Source: Physcomitrium patens (lineage: Eukaryota > Streptophyta > Bryopsida > Funariales > Funariaceae). Taken from it: a stretch of 64,000 nucleotides of DNA. How positions within the stretch are numbered: the stretch's first letter is position 1; every line of letters begins with the position of its first letter. The stretch lies in NCBI RefSeq assembly GCF_000002425.4, contig NC_037253.1, positions 19,167,602-19,231,601 on the forward strand, read 5' to 3'. Both the position numbers and the translations under genes were made by a program. This document shows, one piece after another, positions 23,291 through 33,779 of this stretch. A model generated the notes under the pieces. The model did no database searches. It saw only the letters and a program-made list of their open reading frames with translations, and had not been told where the DNA came from.

Positions 23291-23810
23291 CAGACAGTAT
23301 GGATAACATGTTGTCATTATCACCAGGTAGTAAAAGAATAAGAGTGGGGCATTAGTTAAAGTCATTCTGTGGTGTTGTTTTGGGTTGACTAGAGTGCCAT
23401 TTTCTTGTATTTCTTGTGTTTTTGAGAGTAGTAGTTCCAAATAAAAGTTAACAGTGAAGAGCTAGTCACAAGTATCGATTAAAGATATTCTAGAATGGAT
23501 GAGTCAGCAGCAGCAACAATTAAAACTTCGAGATGTCGAGATCTTGAAACTGAAAGCTCAAGTCCATGTATTGGGCGAGTATAATGAAGACCTTTCAGCT
23601 CAGTTGAGGCAAGAGCCGATGGAAGGATTGGAGGAGGACAAAGATTTGCAGTTGGAATCAGAATCGGTAGAACCAATAACAAATATTGTGGCAATTGATT
23701 AATTAGATAGGCGACAGGGATCGCAATTTTTGTATAATTTTGTTAGATAATTTTTAGATAGGTATCAATTGAGTATTTGTGAGGATGCTACACAGATAGG
23801 AGTGGGACTA
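23290..23810 (+). other. 3' region of element D with a coiled-coil-like frame
   Basis: Begins with GACAGTATGGATAACATG, a word shared with H. A short frame (about 23499-23702) rich in Q, L, E and K, with MSQQQQQLKLRDVEILKL and heptad-like leucines, resembles a coiled coil. H has the equivalent in minus orientation at about 49.05-49.45 kb. Tat/Athila elements often carry an extra frame here. Function unknown. A purine-rich GATAGGAGTGGGACTA before 23811 may be the polypurine tract. Confidence 0.6.
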
Positions 23811-24574
23811 TGTAGAATAGATATTAATTAATTTTTAAAAGATATTAGTAAAATATATTAATAGTTCATATAATAGAAAATTCAAGAGGACGGATGAGTG
23901 ATTTAGTTCTTAAAAGTGGTTAATTACAGAATTACGGTTAGAATCTGGAAAATCAAGAAAAAGTATATAGGAGTTGTAGAAGTTAATTAAGGTGCCATTG
24001 CTGTGATAGTTGTGAGCCGGGGTAAGCTTGGTGCTACCTCTTTTCTTTTGTTTGTTATTTTCTTTGAATAAGAGGATTGAGAGTTTCTGAATATTGTGAA
24101 GTAAATTATGGAATGGAAATGTGATTGGAATTATTCGAGAAGAAGAAAGATTGAATGTTGAAATTTGATTGTAGTTTAGCAGAGAAAATGAGTCCATGTT
24201 TGTGTGAATCATCGTAATGTGAATGGCAGTTTTGTGTGAAGAATTTCAGTGATTGGAATGAGGATTATTGTGTGCTGAAAGTTGTGAGGGCGCAGTATTA
24301 TAGTTGGAGATTATGAGGGTGAATATATTAGTAGAAATAGTAGTTATTGGTATGACTGAATTGATGTAAGGAAGAGATCGATAAGGTGAAGGAAGAGATT
24401 ATAGTTTCCTTGTGTATTCAGATATTGGAAATAGAGACAATACATTCAGGAGGTAATTGATTGTGTGACCCTAACGTGAATGCTTAAGCAACTAGTCATT
24501 CCTCATATTTGAATTCTCCTAAATGGATTTATTCCTATTACATTAATTTGGAATAAGTAAAATGAGCAATTACA
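23811..24574 (+). repeat. 3' LTR of element D
   Basis: 764 bp, TGTAGAATAG to GAGCAATTACA. Aligned by eye with the left LTR it differs at about 70 positions, mostly transitions. Copia E leader resumes at 24575. Confidence 0.92.
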
Positions 24575-24694
24575 ACAACTAGATGCAAAAGTAGGTTTAG
24601 AAGATATCAAATCCTAACATTAGCAACAACTATAAGATCTATTCTTAACAGCAACAAAAACTTCAAAGAACTTCAAAACTCACAACTAAAGGTG

Positions 24695-24710
24695 AGTGGG
24701 CCCATAATCT
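24695..24710 (-). other. Primer binding site of copia E, half-tRNA type
   Basis: On the minus strand GATTATGGGCCCAC lies three bases inside the LTR. It fits the anticodon arm of initiator tRNA-Met (GGGCCCAUAACC) rather than the tRNA 3' end. The same word lies in G (52777) and J (39186). Confidence 0.7.
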
Positions 24711-24712
24711 AT

Positions 24713-25126
24713 TGAAGAGCAAGTACTTTAAAGTCACAATACTTAGCATCAATAAGATTGCATACAAAGAGAATATCGAATAAGATATGTCTCATTTCCA
24801 ATATCCAATATTTATAGATAGTGGTTGCTACTCAAAAAGATAACTTCTACTCTTTGACTTTTGTAAACATGGTCCTAAGATTCTTTTGGCAACTCACTAA
24901 CTTCAAAGGTATCCTATGCCATGCACTAATTATTTTTACCTAGTCTTTAGATATTCCCTAGTTAATACTTTATTCTCTTGACTTTGACTTTTAGTTCTTG
25001 ACGTCGACTTATATCTATAGGATTTCCTTTCTATATACCAAGAATCGATTCTTTAACCATTAATAACTTACCTAAGATAATATTCTCTATAAGATAACTT
25101 ATTCTATTTTTACTTTTATTTCAACA
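24713..25126 (-). repeat. 5' LTR of copia E (414 bp)
   Basis: Minus strand, starting TGTTGAAATAAAAG at 25126 and ending TTCTTCA-like at 24713. Aligns with both LTRs of G through words such as ATAGAATAAGTTA, TCTTAGGACCATG and GATGCTAAGTATTGTG. S2 sequence resumes at 25127. Confidence 0.87.
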
Positions 25127-25433
25127 ATTTGAAGTTAATATGTCTTTTTCAAACATACTATTCTACTTTTGAAGATATAAGGAATTTTATGATAGATTTT
25201 GGAGACTAGAAGATGCAAACACATGGATGATTACAAGACCTAAATCTTTTATGAAAATATTTCTAAATTTTAAGTTTGTATGAAGGAGTTATAGAATGTT
25301 GAAGATAGCATATATAATTCAAAGGAAAAAAGTGAATTGTTTTATTGATAGTAATGGTTGGAGCTATACCTTAAGTTCTTAGATGAATTTTTAGCTCAAA
25401 ATTTCTAAAAATATATATTATTAGATTAAAAAG

Positions 25434-25482
<49 letters not shown>

Positions 25483-25908
25483 GTATTTAAGTACTTTAAT
25501 TGTGATATAAAGAAAATTGTACAAAAGTATATGTAAGCAAGGATTTGAAGTAGTTAAGATTTTAGTGATATCTCAAGATCCGTAACAAATTAGCTATAAA
25601 AATCTCTTGTAGTAGTTTTTGGAAGTATATCAATACTTCATGTAAATTTTAGTTTGTTTAGATAGTCCGACTATGAAATATGAGCTATTAAAGTTTGAAA
25701 AAAATTCACCTTAAAGATATATAAGGTTTTATAATATTTTTATCACATTTTAGATGATCTTTGATACTTAGGACTTATGTATTGATGTAATTGCCTTTAT
25801 AGGAATAATTTTATATATAAATTTGATGTTTTTTTTAATCTTGAAACTTGATTAAGTAATAAGTGACAACCATAAGTCCAACGCTTTTTCAAAATAAATT
25901 CTTTCTAT
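25127..25908 (+). repeat. Repeat S2, second copy of S, cut by copia E
   Basis: Aligns with the reverse complement of S1 from ATTTGAAGTTAA onward, including the stretches around GTAATGGTTGGAGC and GATATCTCAAGATC. It stops at about 25908, at the point matching the left edge of S1, so this repeat edge is reproducible. E lies exactly at its left end; the rest of S2 would be beyond the left window edge. Considerably diverged, hence old. Confidence 0.72.
25435..25479. repeat. (TA)n microsatellite
   Basis: About 45 bp of pure alternating TA inside S2. S1 has only a short TATACATAC at the matching place, so this is a local expansion. Confidence 0.95.
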
Positions 25909-26440
25909 CTTAACAACAATAAAGAGATAGAACATAGTATAGATATAAATAAAATAAATGTATATAATTGTACTTTTCATGAAAGATTTCAAGGTGAGAA
26001 GATAAGTCTTGAATTTGTACATCATTTTAAATTTAGAGCTACCATGGAGATTCAAATGAGACAAGGAGATCTCAAAGAGTACATCTTGGCACTTATTAAT
26101 CATGAATTAAAAATCAAAATTATGTCAAAGAAGATTTATGAAATAGACAATTAGTCCATTGATATAAACCATGGATAGATATTGAAGGCCGCCTACAATG
26201 AGTGAGGTGATTTCTAGAGTACATGTTTAAGAATTAAGACAATGATTAGAAATGTGGAGGCAGAACAAAATTTCATTGTACAAAATTCTACTACTTATCC
26301 TATCATTTTAAACAACCTTATATCATGATTTTGTATTAAGTGTCATCTTGTATGGAAATGCATGAGGCATCTGATTGTTGAAGGTAGGATTGAATTTTAC
26401 AAGTATCCAAGAATCCTAATATATTTTATCCTTATAAGAA
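25909..26440 (+). pseudogene. Relic P: very old protease fragment of the A/B gypsy lineage
   Basis: Plus-strand translation shows RATMEIQMRQGDLKEYI, then a region aligned to the LVDHGSEINLMSKDLY box of B as ALINHELKIKIMSKKIYE, and later EQNFIVQNSTTYPIIL against EQHFFVQDTTTYPLIL. Order and spacing agree with the B protease at about 35.45-35.75 kb. The similarity is clear in protein but weak in DNA, so this copy is far older than A and B. Broken. Confidence 0.68.
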
Positions 26441-26678
26441 GAATGCAATTTTAATTTTAATTCAAAAGTGCTTAAATCCAATATAGAGTGCTCAAAAACA
26501 CTCTTCTTAGTAATTTCAACCATACATTAACTCCGATTGCCTTGTTTCTTTTATAATTAGGCAATATTGAATTTTCTTTGGAAATCTTCATCCTAATCAA
26601 TAAGTTTTAGTGAGCTATAGCTTCTAATCTAATCATCCTCTTAGAGCAAAAATTTTCATACAAATACCACTATAAGTT

Positions 26679-27205
26679 TGTGAGTCATTAAATTCACTCA
26701 TTAGTAATTTTAGGATAAAAGAATCCATGTAGACTGCCAAAATTACAATTTTTAGGTGAAGATGTATTTAGAAGGTATTAAATGAAGAATTATAGTATTA
26801 ATAGAGAAGAAATGTAGTCTTAGTAAGTCTTGGAGGTAATTATCTTATTTGATTTAGTATTTTTTTTATTTATTATTGAATATTGAAGAATATTTATTAA
26901 AATAAATATTTATATTGATCTTCTATCTATAAATATTATTTATAAGAAAAAATATAAATGTTAGTTAGTAGTTAGAAGAAGCATAAAAAAGAACCTCATA
27001 TCTTTTTAATTAGTTATATAGAAAGTAGGATTTATAGTAGATTTAAATTGATTTTATTAATATAAAAATCATCAAGATAGGAAATTATAGTCTTAAACTG
27101 ATATTAGTATTATAGAACCATTATATGAATTTTTTAAATTTATTTAGAATTTATTTGGAATTTTTTGAGCAATTCCGAAGACTTTGATAAAAATGAGTTT
27201 TACCA
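26679..27205 (+). repeat. Left LTR of element T
   Basis: 527 bp, TGTGAGTCATTAAATTCAC to GAGTTTTACCA. Aligns with 27974-28497 along its full length. Confidence 0.82.
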
Positions 27206-27973
27206 CTTGAAAATGACATAGCTATCTATCCATAAATATCAAACAATTGATACAAAAAATCTATATTAAAATCTCATGTACACAATCTTGATTATAAATT
27301 GATAGATGTAACTTAATAAAATGAGGATTCAAAATTCATTAAGGTAGGATTCTAATTAATTAAGGCTATACAAAGAAGAAAAAAAATTGCCTTTGATAAA
27401 CAACATAAGGTTAGAATCTTTACGTCTAGCATGTTGGTTCTTTTACAAGTTGCTAAGAGACTAGATTTTCTAAGTAAATTTGATGCTATATGATTGGAAC
27501 CATATCTAATCAAAGAAATCTTTTCAAACAATTCAGTGTGATTAATTATTCTCAATACAAAAGATTCACCTACTAGAACTTTGAGAAATAGATGCAAAGA
27601 ATATCACATGTGATTTTTATCATATATATGGTCAAATGATTCATCTTTAAATTAATCCTTATTCAACTCCTAGCAAATCATCAAGTTGAATAAGGATTAA
27701 TTTAATCATTAAGATTAGGTAGAATATGGTCAAATGGCTCATCTTTAAATTAATCCTATTCAATTAGATTATCAGTGGCAAATCATCAAGATTAGATAGA
27801 ATTTAGAAAGCTAAAACGTTGGAATTTAGAAAGCTAAAATATTAGATTAGTAGCAACTCACTCATTCTTCTATTGGATAATTATTAAAATCTTCTATAGG
27901 CAAAGTCTCTTTTTATTCAATAGTATTTTGAGAGGTTCTTTTCCATTATAAGTCATCTCAGATGGTAGCCATG

Positions 27974-28497
27974 TGTGAATCATCAAATTGACTCATTAAT
28001 TGTTTTAGGACAAAAGAACCCATGTAGACTGCCAAAATTACAATTTTTAGGTGAAGATGTATTTAGAAGGTATTAAATGAAGAGGAATAGTATTAATAGA
28101 GAAGAAATGTAGTCTTAGTAAGTCTTGGAGGTAATTATCTTAATTGATTTAGTAATTTTATTTATTATTGAATATTAAAGAATATTTACTAAGATAAATA
28201 TTTATATTGCTCTTCTATCTATAAATATTATTTATAAGAAAAAATATAAATGTTAGTTAGTAGTTAGAAGAAGCATGAAAAAGAACCTCATGTCTTTTTA
28301 ATTAGTTATATAAATAGTAGGATTTATAGTAGATTTAAATTGATTTTATTACTATAAAAATCATCAAGATAGGAAGTTATAATCTTAAACTGATATTAGT
28401 ATTATAGAACTATTATAGGAATTTTTAAAATTTATTTAGAATTTATTTGGAATTTTTCGAGTAATTCCTAAGACATTGATAAAAATGAGTTTTACCT
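27974..28497 (+). repeat. Right LTR of element T
   Basis: 524 bp, TGTGAATCATCAAATTGAC to GAGTTTTACCT. The internal words AGACTGCCAAAATTAC and GTCTTGGAGGTAATTATC occur at the same offsets in the left copy. Confidence 0.82.
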
Positions 28498-30257
28498 CTT
28501 TGGAAGCCATTATGAAGAAATGAAGTAAGATTTGAAGGCCATATTAGATTCTTAGGATAACTAGATGTTTTTAAACACTATGGTGGAGTTAAAAATAAAA
28601 AATCATGGAGTTTACTAGTAGAAAATAGGAGGACCAGCAATTAGTATAGTCCTTGTGAGAAGGGAGGTGCACAAGTCCCATATGGATTGTAGCACCTTGA
28701 AGGTAGTTAGGAAGATAAGACTAAGGCCTCGTGGCCTCTCTTAGGAACCCATATACATTACTTGTGAAACTTGGTGAGGTTCAAACTCCTGATCTCTTAA
28801 GCAAGTTACTCTTGAGGTAAAATTATTTACTTAATTATTCATTCAATTACTTGTCATTTTTCAAACCTTCATAACTTATTCATAGTAACTCGGATTTATA
28901 TGTTTCTTATACCATTGAAAAGATAAAAAAAAAACTAAATTTATAAAAAAATATTTTTTATTTTTATTTTTTATTTTTTATTGGATAAAAACTTAGTGAA
29001 CAGATTATGATAAAATAAATATTGGACAAATAAAAGATATTACCTAACTTAAGTTGCTAATGGTTAAAGGGCAGCAAAAGGTAACAAGAAAGTTATCAAG
29101 GTGGGAGCTAGGGTTTATAGTGGTGGCTAAATTAAGTAGCAGCTAGGCTTTGAAGTAGAAGTGTCATATTGAAACACAATTATATGGTAAAAATATGACT
29201 AAAAATGATTTTTTAATTAATCTTCTATTATATTAGTTCAACAAGAATTCAAAATATTTTAATAAGACTTTTAGAAAAGCCTCTTAGCCTATTTTCTTAT
29301 CTTAATATTAAGTAGATAAAAGTTAATTAGTAATTACCTTCTAGGATATAGAAACTCTTTTATTACCTTAAAAAAGCCATAAATTGATAAAATAAGGGTA
29401 GAAGAAATAAATGGTTGATACTAGGATCAAGTTGAAGATAGGATTAGGCTAAAAAATACTTAAAATAGATTAGATTGATACCTAGAGGTCGACTCTTTGT
29501 GAAACAGGGTCAAAATCAGACCTCTAATCTTTAAAACGATGGCTTAGGGAAAAATAGAGTTTTATTTAAAGATTGGAGATTAGAATTTGAGAGTTAGCTT
29601 GAAGCTCTTTTTAGAAGCATAAGGGTTGTTTTTGTAGGATTTTTGAAAACTTAACAATTATTATTCAAAGTCAGGGTTTGTATTGGTAATTTGGATTTTA
29701 TATAATATAACTAGGACTAGCAATTTTGGCTAGTTTGTGCAATTGGTGTAACATCTATGGTTCAAAGTTTTAAATTATTTGGATTATTGAGTGTGCTAAG
29801 TGTATACAAAATTTTGTGATAATCTAATGGTGTGGTTTACAGATATCTAGTTTTTAGCACAAGAAGATTTTGAAAGTTGGTAGTTTGGAGTTGAATACAA
29901 TTTTTGTGATATTTAGAGATCTACTAGTTGGATCAAGGTCAAATTTGGCATGGTATTGAAGGACTTCAAGATCAAGCTACACATCAATTTTAAGTCAATG
30001 TTAATAGTTAAATAAGCAAAAATTGCTACTGGGATTTTTACTTCACCTTTCAAATTGGCAGGCGAGTATCAGTAATGCAGTTTTTGGAGGTATTCTCACA
30101 ATTTGTAAGTTGGATTGGGCTAAAAATTCTTAAACATGTAGAAGACTTATATTGAAAATTGCATGCAAAATTTTATATCAAGTGAACAGTCAAATTAGAA
30201 GTTACAGTTCCTTAAGCTCATTGATTAGGATTGGAGCTTAGAAGAAAAATCTAAATT
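28498..30257. other. AT-rich sequence without a recognised gene
   Basis: No domain, long frame or repeat partner was recognised here. The texture (scattered GGAGCTAGGG and repeated AATTTGG/AAATTTTG words from about 29.5 to 30.2 kb) resembles untranslated retrotransposon or long-LTR sequence. A stretch near 28.76-28.80 kb contains GAGGTTCAAACTCC, which looks like a B box, but without a matching A box or a cloverleaf. Confidence 0.5.
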
Positions 30258-30463
30258 GCTTAAATATAAAAGTAACAAAATAATTGAAGTTTATGTGTAA
30301 TTGAGGCTATTAAGTATAGTATTTTTTAGTACTTTTTAATTGGAATTTGGATGATATTTTTCTCATATGAATGAAACCTATTAGGATTTTTTGGATGTTT
30401 ATGAAACACAACCTCACCTTCCATAGCTAAGTACCTGATATATTTCGAAGTAAGTCAACACGT
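30258..30463 (+). repeat. Probable left half of the J LTR
   Basis: TTAAATATAAAAGTAAC near 30259 resembles the LTR start of G (TGTTAAAGTAAAAGTAG). With 38974-39182 it gives about 415 bp, the family's LTR length. The alignment is weak, so this is an inference from length and position. Confidence 0.45.
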
Positions 30464-31728
30464 TGTCGTATTACGTGCTTTCCTGCTCGAGAACGCGCCG
30501 GGCGTCTGGCTGTAGAAGGTAGTATGGAGATTCGTCGATAGTCAAGCAGTCTATCAGTTTTTGACTGCTGAAATATAAACGACTGCAACAATGTACCGTA
30601 AATCTATACGGGTGCTCTTCGACTGCTTGTTGAAGTCCTTTTTGCCCCAACCGGTAGGTCTCTTGACGTTACAGAGAACCCCGTACAACCCAAACTGTTA
30701 ACCTTCAATACTGCTTTGTACTTACGATCTCGTATCCACTGACTGTCTTGTTAGATTAACCCAGTAAATTTCATTCACTCCGCATACTCAATCCTATAGA
30801 CACCCTTTTAATCCTTCAATCACAAACGTAACTCGATTTCACAAAACAGTCAAGAATATTCAAACCCACTTCATTTAAAAATCCCGATTCACCATTACAA
30901 CACTGACTTCAGCAGCGATTGCCTCAGTCTTCTCAAAACTCTACGAAAAAGAAAAATCCAAATTCTATGTCTTTCCTTCCCCGACCCGATTTCCCCTCAA
31001 AAAAAAAAACCCACACCCCTCCAAAACTATACCCCCCCTAACCTTATCCTCTGAATTTCTTCAATCTTTCGTCTTAGATCCGGAATTGGCTCCCACCTCA
31101 AGCTTGGATCCGAAATTGGCTCTCACCTCAACTTGGATTCGAAATTGGCTCTCGCCGCCAAGCTTTCTCCTCCATTTTTACCTTTAAGAAATCTATTTAC
31201 CAAAAACAACGTTCTCTAAAACGGCACAGAGAACAGGACAGCCTAAAACAGAATCGAACCCCGTAATCGGAACCACATTGAGTCGCCCAACCAATTCAGG
31301 TCCTATATTGGGAAAGATGCCCGTAGTAACCTGGATGTTCCCGTAATTGGGTCAAATTGGTCCTCGCGTCAGATTGGCTAAGACCCGTAGTAAGACCTGG
31401 ATTTCCCGTAACTAGGTTGCATTGGGTTGCCCCACCAATACAAGTCTCATATTGGGTAAGAGGACCCGGATTGGATTATCGAAATTGGATCCAATTGGCT
31501 CCTTGAACCCGTCGTGTGAATTGGTCCTTTTCTTCCTGCTGACTCCCGTTATTGGAATCGAACGGGGCATTCTTGTATGCCCCGGTTGACTGTAACGGAG
31601 TCACTGAACCTGACCACTCAGTATTTGTACTGGAGTTGGTCGATGCTCCCAATATTCGAGGTAACTGAATATTAATAAAATTCCCCTTTCTTTTTATTTT
31701 CACTGTATATTCGTGTTAGAACACGACA
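30464..31728 (-). repeat. 3' LTR of element B
   Basis: 1265 bp. In plus orientation it runs from TGTCGTATTACGTG to AACACGACA. Contains the three-unit CCAATT repeat block near 31077-31165. Confidence 0.95.
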
Positions 31729-31741
31729 TCCACCCCCTCTG
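31729..31741 (-). other. Polypurine tract of element B
   Basis: Minus-strand AGAGGGGGTGGA directly before the 3' LTR; element A has the matching tract. Confidence 0.87.
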
Positions 31742-31789
31742 AACCTGTGCATCCTCCGGTATGTACCAATTTACGCAATTGCTGTTTGA

Positions 31790-32990
31790 TTCAGAATATA
31801 TCCTCTACGTCTTTGTCCAGTTCGTCTTCGTCACCTTCATTATCCATATCACTTTCATCTTCTTGCTGCGGAATCTCTATACCTTCATTAAGGTCTTCCA
31901 TATTCATCTCTACGTGTCTTCGTTTAAATATTTTTACTCTCTTCCCTGCAATTGGTATTTTCAATTTTGTACCATCTAACTCCCGTTATGAGAGTCGCAT
32001 TATCATGAACAGTTGTTACAACATATGGTCCAAACCAACGTTTTGAAAATTTCCTCAAAATACTATGTTGATTATCCAGACTATTGTCATAAACAAGTAC
32101 CCAGTCACCTTCCTCGATTGCTTTTGGTCTCAATCGATGTTGCTTATCGAATCGCGCCTTGTTTTGTAACCTTACTTTTTTTAACCTTTCCAATGCTATC
32201 TGGACATCTTCCGTTCTTTGCTCCAATTGTCGAATTCTAATAGCCAGAAGTTCTTCTCTTGTCAATCCATCTTCCCATGGTAGCATACTCCAAGTAAGTA
32301 CCTTTTCTTCAATCGGCATAATTGGTTTTTGACCTGTCATAAGTTCTACTGGCATATATCCTGTCACCGAACTATGTGTTGTTCGATCAGCCCATAATGC
32401 AAATGACAAAAGCCGTGGCCACTCTTTAACCTTCCCATTACAAGCTTTAATCAATGCTTTCACAATCGGCGGGTGACCGCGTTCGCTTTTTGCATTCCCT
32501 TCCGGATTATAAGCAGTAGTCAGTGATAGTTTAACTCCACATTTTTCAAAGAACTTATGAGCTTCTTGTGCATTTAATTCTCCACGATCTGAAGTGATTT
32601 TTCCTACGCACCCGTAACGGCAAATGACATCTTCAAGCAAAAACCTACAAATCCCCTCTGTAGATTTTGTCCTCAATGCTCTTCCTTCTACTTGATTTGA
32701 TAAATCTTCACGAGCTAAAACCAAATATCTCATCTGCCATAACCCAATCGGCATAATAACCAAATCAACAACCCATTTAAAATGAATAGCCAGAGGATAC
32801 GTAGGATGAAGACCATCTTGATGTCGGATATTAGAATACGATTGACAGATTTCACATGACTCTACAAATGAGAGCACATCTCGATACATATTTTTCCACC
32901 AATATCATTCCTTGAGTTTAGCAAAAGTAGCCCAGATTCTTCTATGCCCTGCCCATAAACTATCATGAAACTCCTTTAATAATTTTAGTT
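31790..32990 (-). pseudogene. Element B integrase region
   Basis: Zinc-binding HHCC part begins with HDSLWAGHR near 32955 and ends with CEICQSYS near 32850. Core acidic residues are visible in WVVDLVIMP (near 32775), ITSDRGELN (near 32590) and AKSERGHPP (near 32490), the DDE triad. RWFGPYVV near 32040 is the GPY/F module, and an acidic tail follows. The enzyme would insert element cDNA into the nuclear genome. No chromodomain recognised. Part of a broken element, although long open stretches remain. Confidence 0.9.
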
Positions 32991-33289
32991 TTTCTACCCT
33001 TTTGCTTATCACTCGTTGTGGCATCCCAATTCCTTTCTTTGGTCTCTTCCATAAGAATCCATCTCGAAGTAAAAATCCATATGCTTTTTTTCTTATTTGT
33101 TTGAATTTTTCTATAGACCAATTTCCCTGCTTAGACAAGGTATTCAAATAATGACCAATATCCAATAATTCTCCTTCATAAGATTCTTCAAGAAATAGCT
33201 TGTCTTCTTTGTTGAGATTTGATATTGAATAGAATTTCAATCCGACATCATCAATGTCTTCAACCATTTTGTCCTCCCTCTCGTATCTT

Positions 33290-33660
33290 GCTCGAGATAG
33301 CATGTCTGCTACTAAATTGTCCTTTCCAATGATATGCTTAAATTCTGGATTTAGTGACTTAATATAAGCAATCCATCTCAACATTATAATATCTGGCGTT
33401 GAATAGTTAATAATCATTCCAAGCAATGGCAAGCAATCTGTTTCAATTACTACTACTACCCCAATCAAATAGTCCTTTTCAACTTTCATAGCCGAAACAA
33501 CTCCCCAAAGTTCTCTTTTGACTTGCGAATATATACGCTGACGAATACTTAAAACTTTAGCCCCAAATCGAACTACAAATCTACTCCCATTCGAATCATC
33601 TTGACCCACAGCCCATCCAACGGCAATTGGACTAGCGTCTACAGTAAGAATCACTGGTCT
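33290..33660 (-). pseudogene. Element B RNase H region
   Basis: Acidic residues appear in LTVDASPIAVGW (near 33640), QVKRELWG (near 33520), VIETDCLPL (near 33440) and NLVADMLSRARY (near 33300). This is the gypsy RNase H arrangement D-E-D-D directly after RT. It would remove the RNA strand during reverse transcription. Confidence 0.88.
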
Positions 33661-33779
33661 ATTGCACCTATAATCAACCTTCCTCAATATTGGAGGTGAC
33701 ATCAAAAATTTCTTCAATCTTTGCATTGCCTGAATATGCCTTTCTTCCCATTCAAATCGGGAACCCTTGCGTAACAGTT

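Larger units (their letters stand above)
17174..24574 (+). mobile_element. Element D: Ty3/gypsy element with both LTRs (7.4 kb)
   Basis: LTRs of 764 bp at both ends, a primer site beside the left LTR, gag with zinc knuckles, a protease box, a short RT portion and the family's extra 3' region. I recognise no RNase H or integrase. Flanking five-mers ATAAT (left) and ACAAC (right) fit a decayed target duplication; the same leader in copia G reads GTTAT on the other strand at the matching place. The LTRs differ at roughly 9% of sites by eye, so D is of moderate age. Broken, with many breaks. Repeat S1 lies inside gag. Confidence 0.9.
9382..25126 (-). mobile_element. Element E: old Ty1/copia element full of later insertions
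   Basis: The 5' LTR is at the right (24713-25126). Leader, gag, protease, integrase and RT follow leftward on the minus strand. The copia order (integrase before RT) is clear. The body is split by solo LTRs at 9922-10530, 13209-14669 and 16277-17059, by element D at 17174-24574, and at its left by K. Its RNase H end and 3' LTR are not in the window. E entered repeat S2, whose sequence resumes directly at 25127. It is heavily broken, with many breaks, and is older than D, whose own LTRs already differ by about 9%. Confidence 0.88.
26679..28497 (+). mobile_element. Element T: LTR pair around a gypsy integrase remnant (1.8 kb)
   Basis: Two direct repeats of 527 and 524 bp flank about 770 bp. 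The interior on the plus strand holds a gypsy integrase C-terminal module near 27370-27600 with words like AFDKQHKVRIFTSSML, LDFLSKFDAI and LEPYLIKEIF, equivalent to the WxGPY region. No other part is recognised and no clear target duplication is seen. LTR difference is about 7% by eye. A much reduced fossil. Confidence 0.78.

Noticed and set aside
23499-23702. The extra frame of D as an envelope gene
   Set aside because: Short, hydrophilic and Q/E-rich, with no signal peptide or transmembrane segment visible; nothing supports an envelope.
28700-28830. Possible tRNA or SINE: GAGGTTCAAACTCC resembles a B box
   Set aside because: No A box at the right distance, no cloverleaf, no repeat partner and no poly-A tail. 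Such words also occur in retrotransposon leaders.
31747-32240. Plus-strand open frames opposite the integrase and acidic tail of element B
   Set aside because: They mirror the minus-strand integrase frame and occur at the same places opposite element A; no domain of their own.
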